Shown in pieces: positions 1 through 11,796 of a DNA stretch of 64,000 bases. The notes below the pieces were generated by a model that saw only the letters and a list, made by a program, of their open reading frames with translations, was not told the origin of the DNA and did not search any database. Every line of letters begins with the position of its first letter. Position 1 is the first letter of the stretch. The stretch is from Xestospongia bergquistia (taxonomy: Eukaryota; Porifera; Demospongiae; Haplosclerida; Petrosiidae), in contig OZ014417.1 of assembly GCA_963965975.1 (NCBI GenBank), positions 3,887,821 to 3,951,820 of the forward strand, given 5' to 3'. Both the position numbers and the translations under genes were made by a program.

Positions 1-314
1 TTCTCAATATGACACATGGCAACTTCATAACACTTTCCAACTAAAATGCACACCACCTAATTGTACTCCTGAGGAAATGGAAAAAGTTGAACAATTCTTT
101 CATGTAAATTTAACAACAATTAATCATGCTTTGTGTTGACAATTATATAGGATTTTCAAAAAGCTGCTTATCGTATCATTACATTTGAGAGTAATGGTGC
201 TTTGCTTTTCTAGACTCTTGTTTGACTCACTGTCATTCTATGAGTGACAAATCTTGGAATTCAATATAAGTAGAAGGTCCATGTGCCAGTAAGACTTTTA
301 GTAACTGGTACTTA
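1..314 (+). pseudogene. 3' end of a pectin-acetylesterase/Notum-like gene (PAE-1 relic)
   Basis: The window opens inside an exon reading NSQYDTWQLHNTFQL and PPNCTPEEMEKVEQ, the region before the catalytic histidine in PAE/Notum-family carboxylesterases. After a short intron (about 107-152), the last exon begins, with FLDSCLTHCHSMSDKSWNS at 212-268. Compared with the intact last exon at 60347-60565 it has in-frame stops. It also breaks off after SNWYL at about 312, where the minisatellite begins, so the conserved CPYPC end is missing. I read it as a dead 3' fragment of the same PAE family found three more times in the window. Confidence 0.75.
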
Positions 315-1275
315 AGTAAAGGACATCCTATGGCCTTCTCTAACATTGGCTTTAGTCCTGCTTATTCATCCCTCTCCCTTGCCCTAAGGGACTAATGAAC
401 AGTAAAGGACATCTTTTGGACTCCTTTAACACTGCCTTTAGTCCTGCTTGACCATTCCTTCCCCTTGTCCCTAATGTACTAATGGACATTAAGTGAAGGA
501 AATCCTATGGCCTCCTTCAACGTTGCCTTTAGTCCTGCTTGTCCATCCTTTCCCTTTGTCCATAAGGGACTAATGGACAGTAAAGGACATCTTTTGGACT
601 CCTTTAAAATTTCCTTTACTCCTGCTTGTCTATCCCTTCCCCTTGTCCCTAAGGGACTAATGCACAGTAAGTAAAGGACATCCTATGGCCTCCTTCAACA
701 TTGCCTTTAGTCCTGCTTGTCCATCCTTTCCCTTTGTCCATAAGGGACTAATGGACCGTAAAGGACATCCTTTGACTCCTTTAACACTGCCTTTAGTCCT
801 GCTTGTCCATCCCTTCTCTTTGTCCATAAGGGACTAATGAACAGTAAAGGACATCTTTTGGACTCCTTTAACACTGCCTTTAGTCCTGCTTGACCATCCC
901 TTCCTCTTGTCCCTAAGGGATTAAAGGACATCCTATGGCCTCCTTTAACATTACCTTTAGTCCTGCTTGACCATCCCTTCCTTTTGTCCCTAAAGGACTA
1001 ACGGACAGTATGTAAAGGACATCCTATGGCCTTCTTTAACATTGCCTTTAGTCCTGCTTGTCCATCCCTTCCCCTTGTCCCTAAGGGACTAATGGATAGC
1101 ATGTAAAAGACATCCTATGGCCTCCTTTAACATTGCCTTTAGTCCTGTTTGTCCATCCCTTCCCCTTGTCCCTAAGGGACTAATAGACAGTAAGTAAAGG
1201 ACTCCTATGGCCTCTTTTAACATTGCCTTTAGTCCTGCTTGTCCATGCCTTCCCTTTGTCCCCAAGAGACAAAAG
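315..1275. repeat. Minisatellite, ~87-91 bp unit, about 11 copies
   Basis: The array contains about eleven imperfect repeats of a unit that includes aaggacatcctatggcctc, tagtcctgcttgtccatccc and ccctaagggactaatgga. Units differ by small indels; the number of spacer bases after 'ggacag' varies. The array directly abuts the broken PAE exon on the left and decays into unique sequence after 1275. Open frames within it are an effect of the periodicity. It is similar, in inverted orientation, to the array at 15100-15560. Confidence 0.9.
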
Positions 1276-1584
1276 TTTGTCCAGTGAAATACCTAAATAT
1301 TTTCCTCTGTCCTGCTTGCCTTTGTCCTAAGCAACTAATGAACAACAAGTACATCCTATGAACTATCATAAAGTCTATATTTTGTACCATCTATTAAGAC
1401 CACTTTTACAATGAGTCTGTATGTATATATTATCATATTTTTATGTGACTTCATTTGTTACAATAGAGTATATACATTGGAAAAAAATCATTTTGTCCAA
1501 TTTCATATCACATAAAAGCAGCGTGAAGCAATTTCTTTTCCTCACGTATGGTCATACAAATTCAGCAAAAAGAACATAATGTGT

Positions 1585-2125
1585 GCTCACTCATCTTTTG
1601 TGATATGTGCTTATATTTTGAGAGCCACAGGAACACCTGTTCACAAACGTCTGTATCAACCTGATGTCATAGAGATCAAAGAAAAGTCGAAGGGTATTAC
1701 TTTGGTATAACGGTGTTCCAATTAGGCAGAGTCTTACCTTCTGTAATTGTAGAAAATTATGGGGTTCACAACTGTGTTTACACCACTTATCAGTGTGACC
1801 CCTCATTTGCATCTTATCAACTACAATTTTTATTGATGCTACTTGTTTTGTTTGTTCTGTAAGACCTACTCTTTTTTGCTCTCAGCAAACCTCTTCTGAT
1901 GGCAAGCATTGTCATAACAAATGAATTCTATTGAATGACACAAGCAAAATTTGATTGAATAAGGATAACTCAAGTGGCCATTAGTTACATACCAATAGAT
2001 TTTGCAACATCCCAATGCATAGCTGTGAAGGTATCCATAAACCTGTGTTTTTGATTCAGAAATAAAATGTTCTTCTATGAGCACAATTACTCCACAGGGC
2101 CTCATGCCAGCCAAAGCACCTACAA
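1585..2125 (-). pseudogene. KDZ-type transposase fragment (C-terminal part)
   Basis: On the minus strand, an exon at about 2114-1866 reads RPCGVIVLIEEHFISESK, TQVYGYLHS and YDNACHQKRFAESKK. Another at about 1812-1591 reads MRGHTDKWCKHSCEPHNF. This pattern (ESKTQVYG, then a D-x-x-CH-x-KRF block, then an H-D-K-W-C-x-x-x-C-P block) is what I associate with the C-terminal catalytic half of Kyakuja-Dileera-Zisupton transposases. The frame is lost after LQKV, and the expected continuation is absent. I see a decayed element, not a working gene. The family call rests on remembered motifs. Confidence 0.55.
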
Positions 2126-3015
2126 AATGTTTTGGTTAAACATGTAAATTAATGTGCAAATGTGCATAACTAACCAGCAGTCCTCAAGTTCAAACAATGT
2201 TTCTCCTTCTCAGTGTTACAAGATAATGCTTCATTATCATCTTCAGCATCAAATGCTCTACATTAAGTATGCATGTAGATTGTTGATTTAGTTTGGTAAT
2301 GGAGGGAGTGCATTAATTTAGTATAAACTATCACTAATGATATGTACTCTTTTGCATTGAGTACTGACACTATATTGATGATAGTAACGATGACAACCTA
2401 CCCAATATTGTTGTTGTGGTGACCGAGTGAAGAATTATAGATTTGTAGAACTAACAACCGACCCAATGACAAGAGTAATAATAATGATAACTATAACAAT
2501 TGTAGCAAATAATACAACTAATGACAACTCATGACAACTGACAAAATACTAAAAGCATGCGGTATTTATATCGATACATGACGTCATAATACGCAATTAT
2601 GAATATGTAATTATACATGTAGGTTCAATGTTTATCAAGTTACCTATATAGTATATCACAGTTGTGTATGTTTGGATGCTCTATTCTGGTCTTCTTTGGT
2701 GGGACATCTTGATCATTGTTGCTGTTATTGACGGAGAGAATACTTTTCTGGTGACCTGACCATACATATTCCACATCTGTATGTGTCACCACTTCAAGTC
2801 AAATACCCTCCTCAAACTCATTGATAATATCTGGAGATAGTGAGTCAGCTAACTCCCAGGTGACTTAAATATCTGGTTTAACTAACCACAGTACCTGTGT
2901 ATTGATATGTACATTCTTATAACTGCTTTGGCAAGCATCTTGAAATGCCTCTAAACACAAGTCTATTTACTATAAGTATGCATGCTATATAAAAAGAATA
3001 ACATTCACAGTCATT

Positions 3016-4230
3016 TTATAAGCCTTGTAAAATTGCTGCTTCTAATGGTCTTTTTTTCCAGAATAATTTCCACAACAGGATCACCCTCATCTGCAGGATA
3101 AGACATACATGCTTGCCTGTCATATTTCTGGCAGTATTGAGATTTATATTGTGGGGATGTGTGCAGCCTGATTTGATATGTCCTTGTAATTTGGGATATT
3201 GAATGTATCCAGCATCCTTTGCCATGGACACATCACGACGATTTTTCATATTACCATCAAACATTTTTGCAACCTGGATACTTGCATGTGTGTTCTATAG
3301 ACATGATTTTGATTTATTAACATTAATTTTTATAAAGAGTTACCTGAGTACTTTCTTTCAAAAGCTTCATAGAATATTGGAGTGAAACATTGTAGAGTTA
3401 AACCCAAGTCTGAATACATAGGGATTAATTTCTGGATAATGAGACAATGTGTTCAAAATAGAAAATCTGAGATGTGCTGATTCAAATCTTCTGCGATCAA
3501 GCTTAACACGTTTATGAAGTTGTTCAAATCTTATATTTTTAAAAATAAAACATTCACAACGAAGTATTGATATACCTTTCATCAGGTTGTTGATGCTTCT
3601 GTACTTCAAGAGAGGAGCATTTCTTTGGTTCTACTTCATAGTTGTTACTGTAATTGTAGATGTCAGCTTTTTGTTTGTATCTAATGTGACCTAAAAGTAG
3701 TTCTGCATCGAACTTCGAAAGCATTTTCATCTAAAATGCTGTTTCACTACTACATATAAAATAGTCCAATTGGTCCCAGTCAGTGTCATAGAATGTCACA
3801 GATTTATCTTCATCAGAATTGTATCCATAATATTGCCTGAAGGAAAACTCTTTCTGCTGATTTTGGCAATATTTGTGGTAGTGGGTACCTACTAAAGTTC
3901 CAAACAATTCAGTATACACTGTTACGTGGCTTAATCTGTCACTGCGAATGAGCAATCTACCTTGATATAATCCACATTTTTCATTTGATGACACCAGAAC
4001 TAATCCAAGTGGTTCATTAATACTATTAAGGCCATGGATTTCTTCCATCAATTGCTTATCAATGGCAAAAGCTGTGGGATTGAAGAGCTGGAGATTTTCT
4101 ATCATAGCTTTCATGGTAATAGGATCTATACCCTGGGTAATCATAGCAAACCGTGTAACAAGTGTCCAGTAGTTCATCCTGTGTAGATATACACTAGCAA
4201 ATAATAGCTGTTGATCCAAGAAGCAGAGAG
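3016..4230 (-). pseudogene. KDZ-associated cysteine-cluster protein remains (CxC5-like)
   Basis: The largest exon (4219-3731, minus) encodes LLFASVYLHRMNYWTLVTRF, NPTAFAIDKQLMEEI, a Cys-poor version of a treble-Cys cluster around KCGLYQGRLLI, and DWDQLDYFICSSETAFE. It is followed at about 3609-3367 by FEQLHKRVKLDRRRFESAH and at 3264-3016 by KDAGYIQYPKLQGHIKSGC. These blocks, in this order, resemble the N-terminal cysteine-cluster region linked to KDZ transposases. A frame change near 3090 (the other frame reads EGDPVVEIILEKK) and replaced cysteines show decay. It is probably one element with the fragment at 1585-2125. Confidence 0.45.
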
Positions 4231-5020
4231 ACTAGGCAGAAGTTAGAAAGTTGTTGGAGTATAGATATTGACTGGAATGTCATTCCTTCGATGCTAAAAG
4301 CTATCTGCTGCCCTACACATTCTCTTTAACGTGTATCCAAAGGATGAGTCTACCAATGAAGGTGATGAAATTCAATTACATATGAAACCACGGTTGCTGC
4401 TATTAACTTTGTTGATGTATGCTGTCAACAAACAGCATATATGGCTCGTTGAAGTGATATTAGAAAAGATATTCAGCTCAAGTGAGTAATGTATAAACAT
4501 ATGGGATTCTTCCAAAGTCCACAAGGATGTTGGAATAAGTGGATTCTCACTCTGCAACTGTGCACTCTCTCCAGTTTCCAAGAAAACAACTGTTCTTAAC
4601 ACCACTGCGTAACTATGGTAACAAGCAAGGTGCATTGGATGCCTGGGACGAATTAGAGCAATCTGGTCTTGGAAAATTGGAAAGAACAGATACAAGCAAA
4701 CTACATGGAATGGTTTGTTATAAACAAGTGTACACATACTTTTCACATAACTTTACATAGCAATATACGTTCATAAAGCAGGATTTTCCAGAGGAACAAG
4801 ACAAAATGACAGCATTCGCTAAGAAAAAAATGAAATTTGGAATCTCAAATGCCTGAATACTCTCATGCATTAACAAAGCCTGAGATACAATTGTAACTTA
4901 TGCGAAAATTCTTAGTTTATACATATGATATAGTGGGAAATTTTTGAGGGCAATTGTTTCCATTCTTTTTGTGGTTATATCCATTACTATCAAATTTAAT
5001 ACCATGACATTAACTATGTA
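4231..5020. other. No supported gene
   Basis: Open frames exist on both strands between 4372 and 4760, but none shows a recognisable domain, clean splice context or repeat relationship to other parts of the window. The last bases (5011-5020) are the left flank of the CACTA-like element. Confidence 0.5.
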
Positions 5021-5587
5021 CACTGCAAAAAAAATTAGTTAAAACAACCATTATTCTCGGGTTAAATCCATTGAAACTGAGATGACCTTATTTAAAGTTA
5101 ATTTAACCACATTAAATGTTAGGTAATTTAAATACAAAATAATTGGTTGCTTTGACCCAATTTCTGAAGTTAAAACAACTTTGTTATATTTTACTTGATA
5201 TAACTATTTGATGGATTGAAAATTACCTATTTTAAATTGTTTAATTTAGTTCAGGATATTGGTTAATACAACATAGTAGTTAGTTAAATTAACCATTATA
5301 GTTCCGGTAATTGTGTACTCTACTTAAGTTAAAATTGTTAATACATTAATGGTAATAATCTATTAAGAAAAATAGATACAATTGTGACCAAATACAGAAA
5401 TTATTTAGCACATAATAACTATACATGAATTAACAATATAATCATATTTTGACTACATGTCATGTTAGTAATTGTAAAAACAACAAATTACTAACCATAA
5501 CAATAATATCACACTTCCTATTAACAATTAAAAGAATAACAAACACAAAAAACCTAACCATAGCTATTTAAGATTGAGTTTTTCAAG
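5021..5587. repeat. Left terminal inverted repeat and subterminal region of the CACTA-like element
   Basis: The region starts with CACTGCAAAAAA and continues with repeated TTAAC/GTTAA motifs in both orientations, such as those near 5038, 5094, 5168, 5268 and 5285. No coding sequence is seen. Clustered short repeats next to the ends are where CACTA-type transposases usually bind; that role is inferred here. Confidence 0.6.
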
Positions 5588-7933
5588 TTAAACAACAAAC
5601 TTTTGTATGTCTGTAGTTACCATGAGGTATGTAGCATTTTTCTGTTTTTTCTCTTCAGCAGAAGCTGGTAGGTTCCATATAAATTCTTGAAAGAATAAGG
5701 CCACTTCTTTAACTTGCTTTTCATAGCGTAAGTTAAATATGTAGTGAGATATGAACCACAAATTCAGCCCTTTAGCAAAACCATCTGTCTGTGTTAAAAC
5801 AAGGTCATCCACAAAAACAAAATAATCAGTTGAGTCTTCATTTTCAAAACTGGCAAAGCGTGGGGCTGTTCTCCTTGGACTCCTTGTAGCAACATCTGAA
5901 GGATCATCAGTCATCTGGGAAGAGCAAACACATAATGAGTATTAATTAATTGCATTAATTGTTCCAATGAATGTCAAGAATAACTAATGGGTGCATTAAA
6001 TTTGCTTTTATACCATTCAATCTCATGAAGATAGCACATGCATGCATTTTCATAAAATTTCATCTAAAAACTCACCATACATTTTTCATATATATAAATT
6101 AGTACATCTTCACTCCCTTTTTTTGGTAAAAGCTTACATAACGCAAATAGAGCAACTTTCTGTTTCTGGTTATCATCACCTACAATTTAAAAATACCAGA
6201 TATTAATTTACCACTTCACTTCATAATATTAATTTAAAAATCACCTTTATATTTCATTTGCTCCATTAAAAGAGTTTCAGCTGGTTTTCCAGATAAACTA
6301 GTGTTACAGTATTCTATAATAGCTGGGACCCACTTATTTGTCCAACAATCAATGGCAGCTTTTAAGAGGCCTGTCCCTTCAAGAATGAGATCAACCTCTT
6401 GCTCAAGCCGTCAGTAAAAAAGAAAGAATATAAAATGAAATTGTAAGAAGTTAATCAATATTATTTTGCTAGCACTTAAAATATTTTTCTATAAACTAAA
6501 CATCTTTCATAACATATTAGGATCAGCTAAGAATAATGTATACTTAGTCTTACCACATAGCTTTTCTGTAGTTCATTATAAGTTTGTAATAGACTAGTTG
6601 CACTAATTTCATCAGAGTCAAGTAAAACATCTTCACGTCTCTTTGTGAATGTCTGTCGAGACAAAGACAACACAATCTCTTTGCGTGGATTTTCTTTTTC
6701 CAATTCCTTCTGTAACAATAACATATTTCGAGATACAGTAATACTATCATCAGCAGTGTCCCTGAGTGGAGGATAACGAGTTAGAAGTAAAGTCTTTTTT
6801 TTGGGCCTTCCACGTTTTGATTTTGGGGTTTGATCTCCTTCATTGTAACTATTCTGTGGGCTTTTTCGTGGAGTACCTTTCACATTATGGACTCGTTCAA
6901 TAATTTTTTTTTCCCAAGAGCCCTACAATCAAGTTAAAACGTGTGATTCACAAATTAAGAAACATATAAGCACTTCAATCAGTAAACAAAACCACATGGA
7001 AACCATAATAAAGTAGAAAACACCCTTTAACCACTAATTACTTCACAGTTTACACATTATAATAACATAACCTCTGTGAATATATTTATGCAGTAGGCTC
7101 TGGTTTGTAATAAATTATAATTATATTTAGGCAACTCACATATCCAGAAACTTTGTGTCCAATATCTTTCATAAAATCATATTTCTTCACCAGCATTTTT
7201 GCAACTTCAGTACAAAATTCTTTATTTGGCCTTGGATTAAATGAGTACATTTGAACCACAAGGTCACGAACTATTTCACAACGAACATCTCTCACCAGGG
7301 ATAGCTTTCGTTCTTCTTCAGTTGGTTTGTTAATACATTCCATAATAGATGGCCTCCATGTATCGGGTATTTTAAATTTATGCATCATTGCAGAGGCAGA
7401 AGAAGCAACAGAAACGTTATCAGATTCACTATAACTTGGAGACGACATTAGTGGAGAATATGGTATAGATTGAGGACTGTATGCTGAATATGGAGATTGT
7501 TCTGACGTTTGAGAGTGTTGTGAAGTCTGCATTGGAACATTTTCTGCTGATGCAGCTGCAATTACCTATACATAAATATTACAATATTTCTTGTATCCAT
7601 AAACATACAATTGAAGTATATTTATTCATTGGTCATCATAACTAAACAGCATACCTTAGCCTGTAATCTTAGTATTTTTTTTACCACACCAAGCTTGGAC
7701 ACGAGAGACTTCACTTCATCTTCTGTCAATTCTAAGAATGCTTCGCCATCAATATCATTACCTGTAACATCAACTCAGTATTCATATGTCAGTGTTTCTC
7801 GGTACTTACTTTCCAATACGTTACAAACGTCTGACGGTATGCCATTGTCCTGTAAAAATATAGCAAGATTCACGGGGTCGATATCACGGCTGAACTCAAC
7901 CAATTCTCCATCTGTTGTACCAGCTGTTGCCAT
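5588..7933 (-). CDS. SAM-domain protein (SAMD3-like), cargo of the CACTA-like element
   Basis: Seven exons on the minus strand join in frame to 537 aa: 7933-7810, 7761-7655, 7565-7140, 6922-6554, 6401-6245, 6179-6076 and 5914-5588. The start MATAGTTDGEL follows a promoter-like gap. Residues ~14-75 form a sterile alpha motif (VNLAIFLQDNGIPSDVC, NDIDGEAFLELTEDEVKSL, LGVVKKILRLQ). Next come a Ser/Pro/Tyr-rich linker, a conserved block (IPDTWRPSIMECI, then REIV-type helices ending YDFMKDIGHKVSGYGSWEKK), a GRPKKK basic patch, and RYPPLRDTADDS followed by helical sequence. This order matches proteins annotated in animals as 'SAM domain-containing protein 3-like', a group often found near transposons. 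No disruption is visible. It may be a captured host gene or an element-encoded accessory protein; the function is unknown. The acceptor of exon 5 (...gcttgag) is weak. Confidence 0.75.
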
Positions 7934-8222
7934 TACTAGCAAAGGTCTACACAACCAAAAACAAGGTGAACGTTTTCATAGCGTAACACGGGTCAAAACG
8001 GGCTTGTATATTCACAAGCGAATTCACAGTGTTAAGTAATAGAACGTTACGTTGACGCTTAACGATATCAATACGTGCATCGTTTCTATCAAGAATCCAT
8101 ATCGTAACGCTATGTTTTCGTTGATGTAATTATTAGGAAAGAAACTACATAGTAAAAAGACACTGCATCTAAAAATGATTTATAATCATTTATTTTTCTT
8201 GATATAGTTATTAAAACTAAAT

Positions 8223-9600
8223 TTATTTTTTCATAGCATATATATTTAATGAATAAATGTTATTAGAATTGTCATGATCATAAATTAATGCCAACCTAGG
8301 AGTTTCTTCTCTTTCTATTGTCTGTAGTTCTGTACTATCTCTGAAGACACATGTTTCAGTACATTCATGTACTATATTCACAATACGATTAATTCTTGAA
8401 GAGAGAACAGTTTCAAGTTTGTCTTCCAATTCCATTAGAGGACAATCAAATTCGTTTGTCAACTCTTCTCCAGATGGTGAAGTGATCTTTAAGAGACAAC
8501 GAATTAAACAAAAAGATAGACCTCTAATGTCGGTAGTCATGTAGCAACCAATCACAATACCATATTGATATGTCCCCTATGATAGAGAATAATTGAAAAA
8601 TTGTAGCATAAAAATATTCACATACCTCAGATACAACAATTTCTACAGCATTTCCTACATAAACAAGAGTTTTATGCTGATCAATGACTCCCCCATACTG
8701 TTTTACAGTAGTGTCATTTGATATACTTAATGTGTCACTATATTGAAAACTATCTTGTAGAGTTTTAATATACTGATTACCAGCATTGGGTAACATGATA
8801 ATAACATGACCAAACTCCTGCACTGGACAGTCTCGAACCTGTGTGTTATATGAATAAATATGAAACTAAGCTAAGAATCAACACTAACCAGTCTCAGAGT
8901 CCCTGGATTGTAAATTTGTTTGTGTGAATAAAGATCACGAGAGGATACAAAATTAAAAAATGCCTGAATAGCTGGGTTGGCCCACAGTTGAACCAAGCTC
9001 TTTCCACTACTAGTACAATAATTAAAACAATGTATTTTTAACATAATACTTACCTTCTTCCATCACTGAAATAACTTCCACTACACACATGTCTGATACT
9101 CTCTAATTTGGAAAACCTATTGGCAATATCACGACTTGGAGCCTGTTTATTACCATATATGTTTTGCATTCTCATCAAACCATTGAAAGACTCTGTCCTA
9201 GTATATAGAGTGAGACACAGTATTTAATACATGCACTAACCTTTCAGTGTTATATGCTGATGTAGCACCAAATTGTCGCATGCTGTCAACGATGTGTAAC
9301 ATCAGGTGGATCTTTGGTTTTTTTAACATTTCAGGAGAATGCTTCTTGATAAGATCTACAAAATCTTGACAAATCTGTCTAAGCTCTTCATCATGAGTTG
9401 GATTATAAAATGTGCAATATGTCATTTTGAAGATCTAAAATATTATGATAGTGAAGTTATAGTATTTTAACCACTTGTCACCTTTGAAAGAGTAAACCAA
9501 ATAGCTTTCATCTCAGCTGACAGGTATGGAGCAATAACAAACATGCATATTTGGGCCCAGGCTTTGTAGTCTCGGCCTAAGAAAGATTTGTGATATCTAT
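8223..9600 (-). CDS. Plavaka/CACTA-like transposase, C-terminal half
   Basis: At least six clean minus-strand exons join in frame: 9600-9481 (RYHKSFLGRDYKAWAQ), ~9435-9243 (HSPEMLKKPKIHLMLHIVD, RQFGATSAYNTER), ~9199-9055 (ESFNGLMRMQNIYGNKQAPS, RDIANRF), ~9009-8889, ~8840-8625 and ~8578-8223. The block of E-x-FN, R, Y-x-N-x-QAPSRDIA matches the end of the transposase core in Plavaka-type CACTA relatives. The C-terminal ~250 residues have no recognised domain. I cannot find the N-terminal catalytic half (the region seen separately at 54.6-54.97 kb) upstream. The gene is therefore either truncated, starts in an unrecognised exon near 9.8 kb, or acts as an accessory protein. No stop codons or frameshifts appear in these exons. 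Confidence 0.55.
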
Positions 9601-9976
9601 GAAGAAATTGTAAGTAAAAAAGATTATTAGTGTCAGTATTGCAACACTTACCGACATATATTTCCACGTAATTTAATATATACATACATGAGTGTAATGT
9701 ATGCATAGATTTGTTATGGGTACAAATAACAAAGTACTTACCAGTGGGTGAAGATATTCTTTGTTTGTATCACATGATATAGGCTGAATTTGACAGAGAA
9801 GTGGGAAGATTATTCTCAACAACCCTCACTAGAGAACCCAGTTCCTCTGCAGTTGGAGTGAGTACCTTGCAGTTACTTAACACTTTACTTATACCATATT
9901 GTAACATAGTTTAACACTTTTTTCCATGGAAAAGAGTGTTAATGTATGTTAAATATTGCTGTATTTATTTTTACAA

Positions 9977-10596
9977 GGAAGTTATAGTGAAATGTCTAAA
10001 AGAACAATCCAAAGACACAGATAAATATAAAAAGGCAAAGAAGTACTGCTCTGAGAGATTGACTCGTGCTAGATGTGATGAAAGGAGAAGGGTATTTTTA
10101 ATAAATCTCAATTTTACAAACTAACTTCCACTTGTAGATATTTGGAAAACAACATTATGAACAGTTCAAAAAAATGTCGACCAAGGATCTGGCTAATTCC
10201 TTAATAAGAACATTGAAGGCACCAGAAGAATGCATACAGATTTACACCAAAAATTTAGCAATTTTGGTGAGTGATTTAAATAAAGATTTAACTTTGCAAA
10301 GTGACTGGACTGTTTGACTTACAATTTTTGTACATTAGAGAAAGTACTGCCGGGATGAATACCCGCAGTCTTTAAAAGACACATACGGAAACTTTAAATC
10401 GTGGTTGGCACTTAATTATAAAGATGGTGTGCCAACGGATGAGGAATTCACTGATGTAATTATAGATGATAATGTATATGACTATAGTGGACAAACTGAG
10501 ATCATGGATGAAATTGTTAAGGATGATTATGGAGAAGTGAATAATGAGGAAGAAGAGTATGATAACGAAGATGTTGACTACAGTGATGGCGATTAG
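9977..10596 (+). CDS. Small helical/acidic-tail protein in the CACTA-like element
   Basis: Three exons (about 9977-10092, 10139-10267 and 10339-10596) join in frame through good gt/ag sites. The protein runs KCLKEQSKDTDKYKKAKKY, ERLTRARCDERRR, IFGKQHYEQFKKMSTKDLAN, RKYCRDEYPQSLKDTYGNF and ends in a long Asp/Glu/Tyr-rich tail (NNEEEEYDNEDVDYSDGD). The front half looks alpha-helical with paired basic and Cys residues. I do not recognise the family. The 5' exon is uncertain; an upstream exon around 9790-9860 is possible. Its position inside the element and its own strand suggest an accessory gene. Confidence 0.5.
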
Positions 10597-10815
10597 AGTC
10601 TATATGTAATCAGTGTTATGGTATCATTGATTTAATTAATAATCACTTATTTGAGTTAATCCTAATTTTGTCAATTCAATTCAATCAGTACTCATTATTG
10701 TCAATGTAAATCATTATTGCATAAATGAGGTTGATACAGGACACAAAATGTAAAAGAGATATGATAATAGATATATGAAACAATATGCTCATTGTATATA
10801 TTGAAAAATTAATAG

Positions 10816-11484
10816 TTATTTGAATAGTTCTTTTTTACTATTGACCTTCTTTTTTTTACGTACTCTTCTCCAACCTGGTGGAGTGTATGACACACCCCTC
10901 TTATATAAGCATGGCTGAGAGGGGTAAATGGGCCCAGTATACTCATCTTCCCACTCATATTCTTCCTCAACCTCCAATTCTTCCTCCCCCTCACTGGGAC
11001 TCTCTTCGTTATCTCGAAAATCTGCAAACTCAGTTTGAGTTGCTTTGGAATCTAGCTTTGGCTGGTCAGTTTGCACACCAACATCTACCTGTTCATTAAC
11101 ACATGCTTTCATTGTTGACATCACATGACATCATATGCTAACCTTTGTAGAAAGAACAACCCTTTTCTTAGTATTGACATAGATCCTTTATGACAAATAT
11201 GTACAATTATGAACCAATGTATATATATAGTAAAATACTTCATATACCTTTTATACCATCCATCTTCGAAAATGTAGGTTTTTAGTTGCCTTGTACTTTC
11301 ATCTTCTTTATTCACACTGTTGAGTAGCAACAATTTAAAAATCGAATTTTAAGAAAAGTCATACCTTTCCTTACTCTTACTATCATTCAACACCATATCA
11401 ACTAGGCATGGAAGTGGAAAATGCTCAAAATAGAAGTCATTATGTTACCTTCTAGATCTTTCTTGGCCATTTATATACAATGTT
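10816..11484 (-). CDS. Small acidic protein, multi-exon, unrecognised
   Basis: The minus-strand start MAKKDLE at 11484, followed by a gt donor, leads to exons reading VDMVLNDSKSKES and VNKEDESTRQLKTYIFEDGW, YKR. The last exon (about 11100-10816) has QVDVGVQTDQPKLDSKATQT, EGEEELEVEEEYEWEDEY and a basic end RRVRKKKKVNSKKEL. The splice between the third and last exons is not resolved: simple joins give a stop. The last exon is open over 100 codons with strong composition bias. It could be an accessory gene of the element. No function is proposed. Confidence 0.35.
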
Positions 11485-11796
11485 CCAATGACGTATTTTG
11501 CACAATAACGTTTCCATATCAAAACGTTTCTTGGTTGTAGAATCAATATTGTATCGACTACTTTCTACGTACACGGATTTATAACTTAAATAGTGCATTG
11601 TCGTTACGCTCGAGTATTTTATAACGTATCGCTAGCGATAGCCGTTCGATATGATTACGTCATCGAACACTTTTGGTTGTGTAGTGATCTCTGGAATAGC
11701 TTGATCTGTTAGGCTTAAAAAAATGAAGTTGGCGCTAGTTTCATTAGTTATATAAAGGAAATTATTTAATAGTTATGTAGAGGAAATTAATGATGG
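11485..11796. promoter_or_regulatory. Bidirectional upstream region between divergent element genes
   Basis: The ~300 bp between the start of the minus-strand acidic gene and the plus-strand transposase gene is less AT-rich than its surroundings. It carries several CG-containing motifs (tacgtacacgg, gttacgctcgag, cgtatcgctagcgatagccg). A similar CG-rich patch precedes the SAM gene at about 7960-8140. Divergent start positions make a shared promoter likely. No exact start site can be assigned. Confidence 0.35.

Noticed and set aside
707-931. Open frame in the left minisatellite repeating PLGTRGRDGQAGLKAVL
   Set aside because: A product of the repeat period being divisible by three in part of the array; indels break it elsewhere and no start or splice context exists.
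4372-4760. Open frames on both strands (about 124 and 73 codons)
   Set aside because: No recognisable domain, no homologous copy in the window and overlapping on opposite strands.
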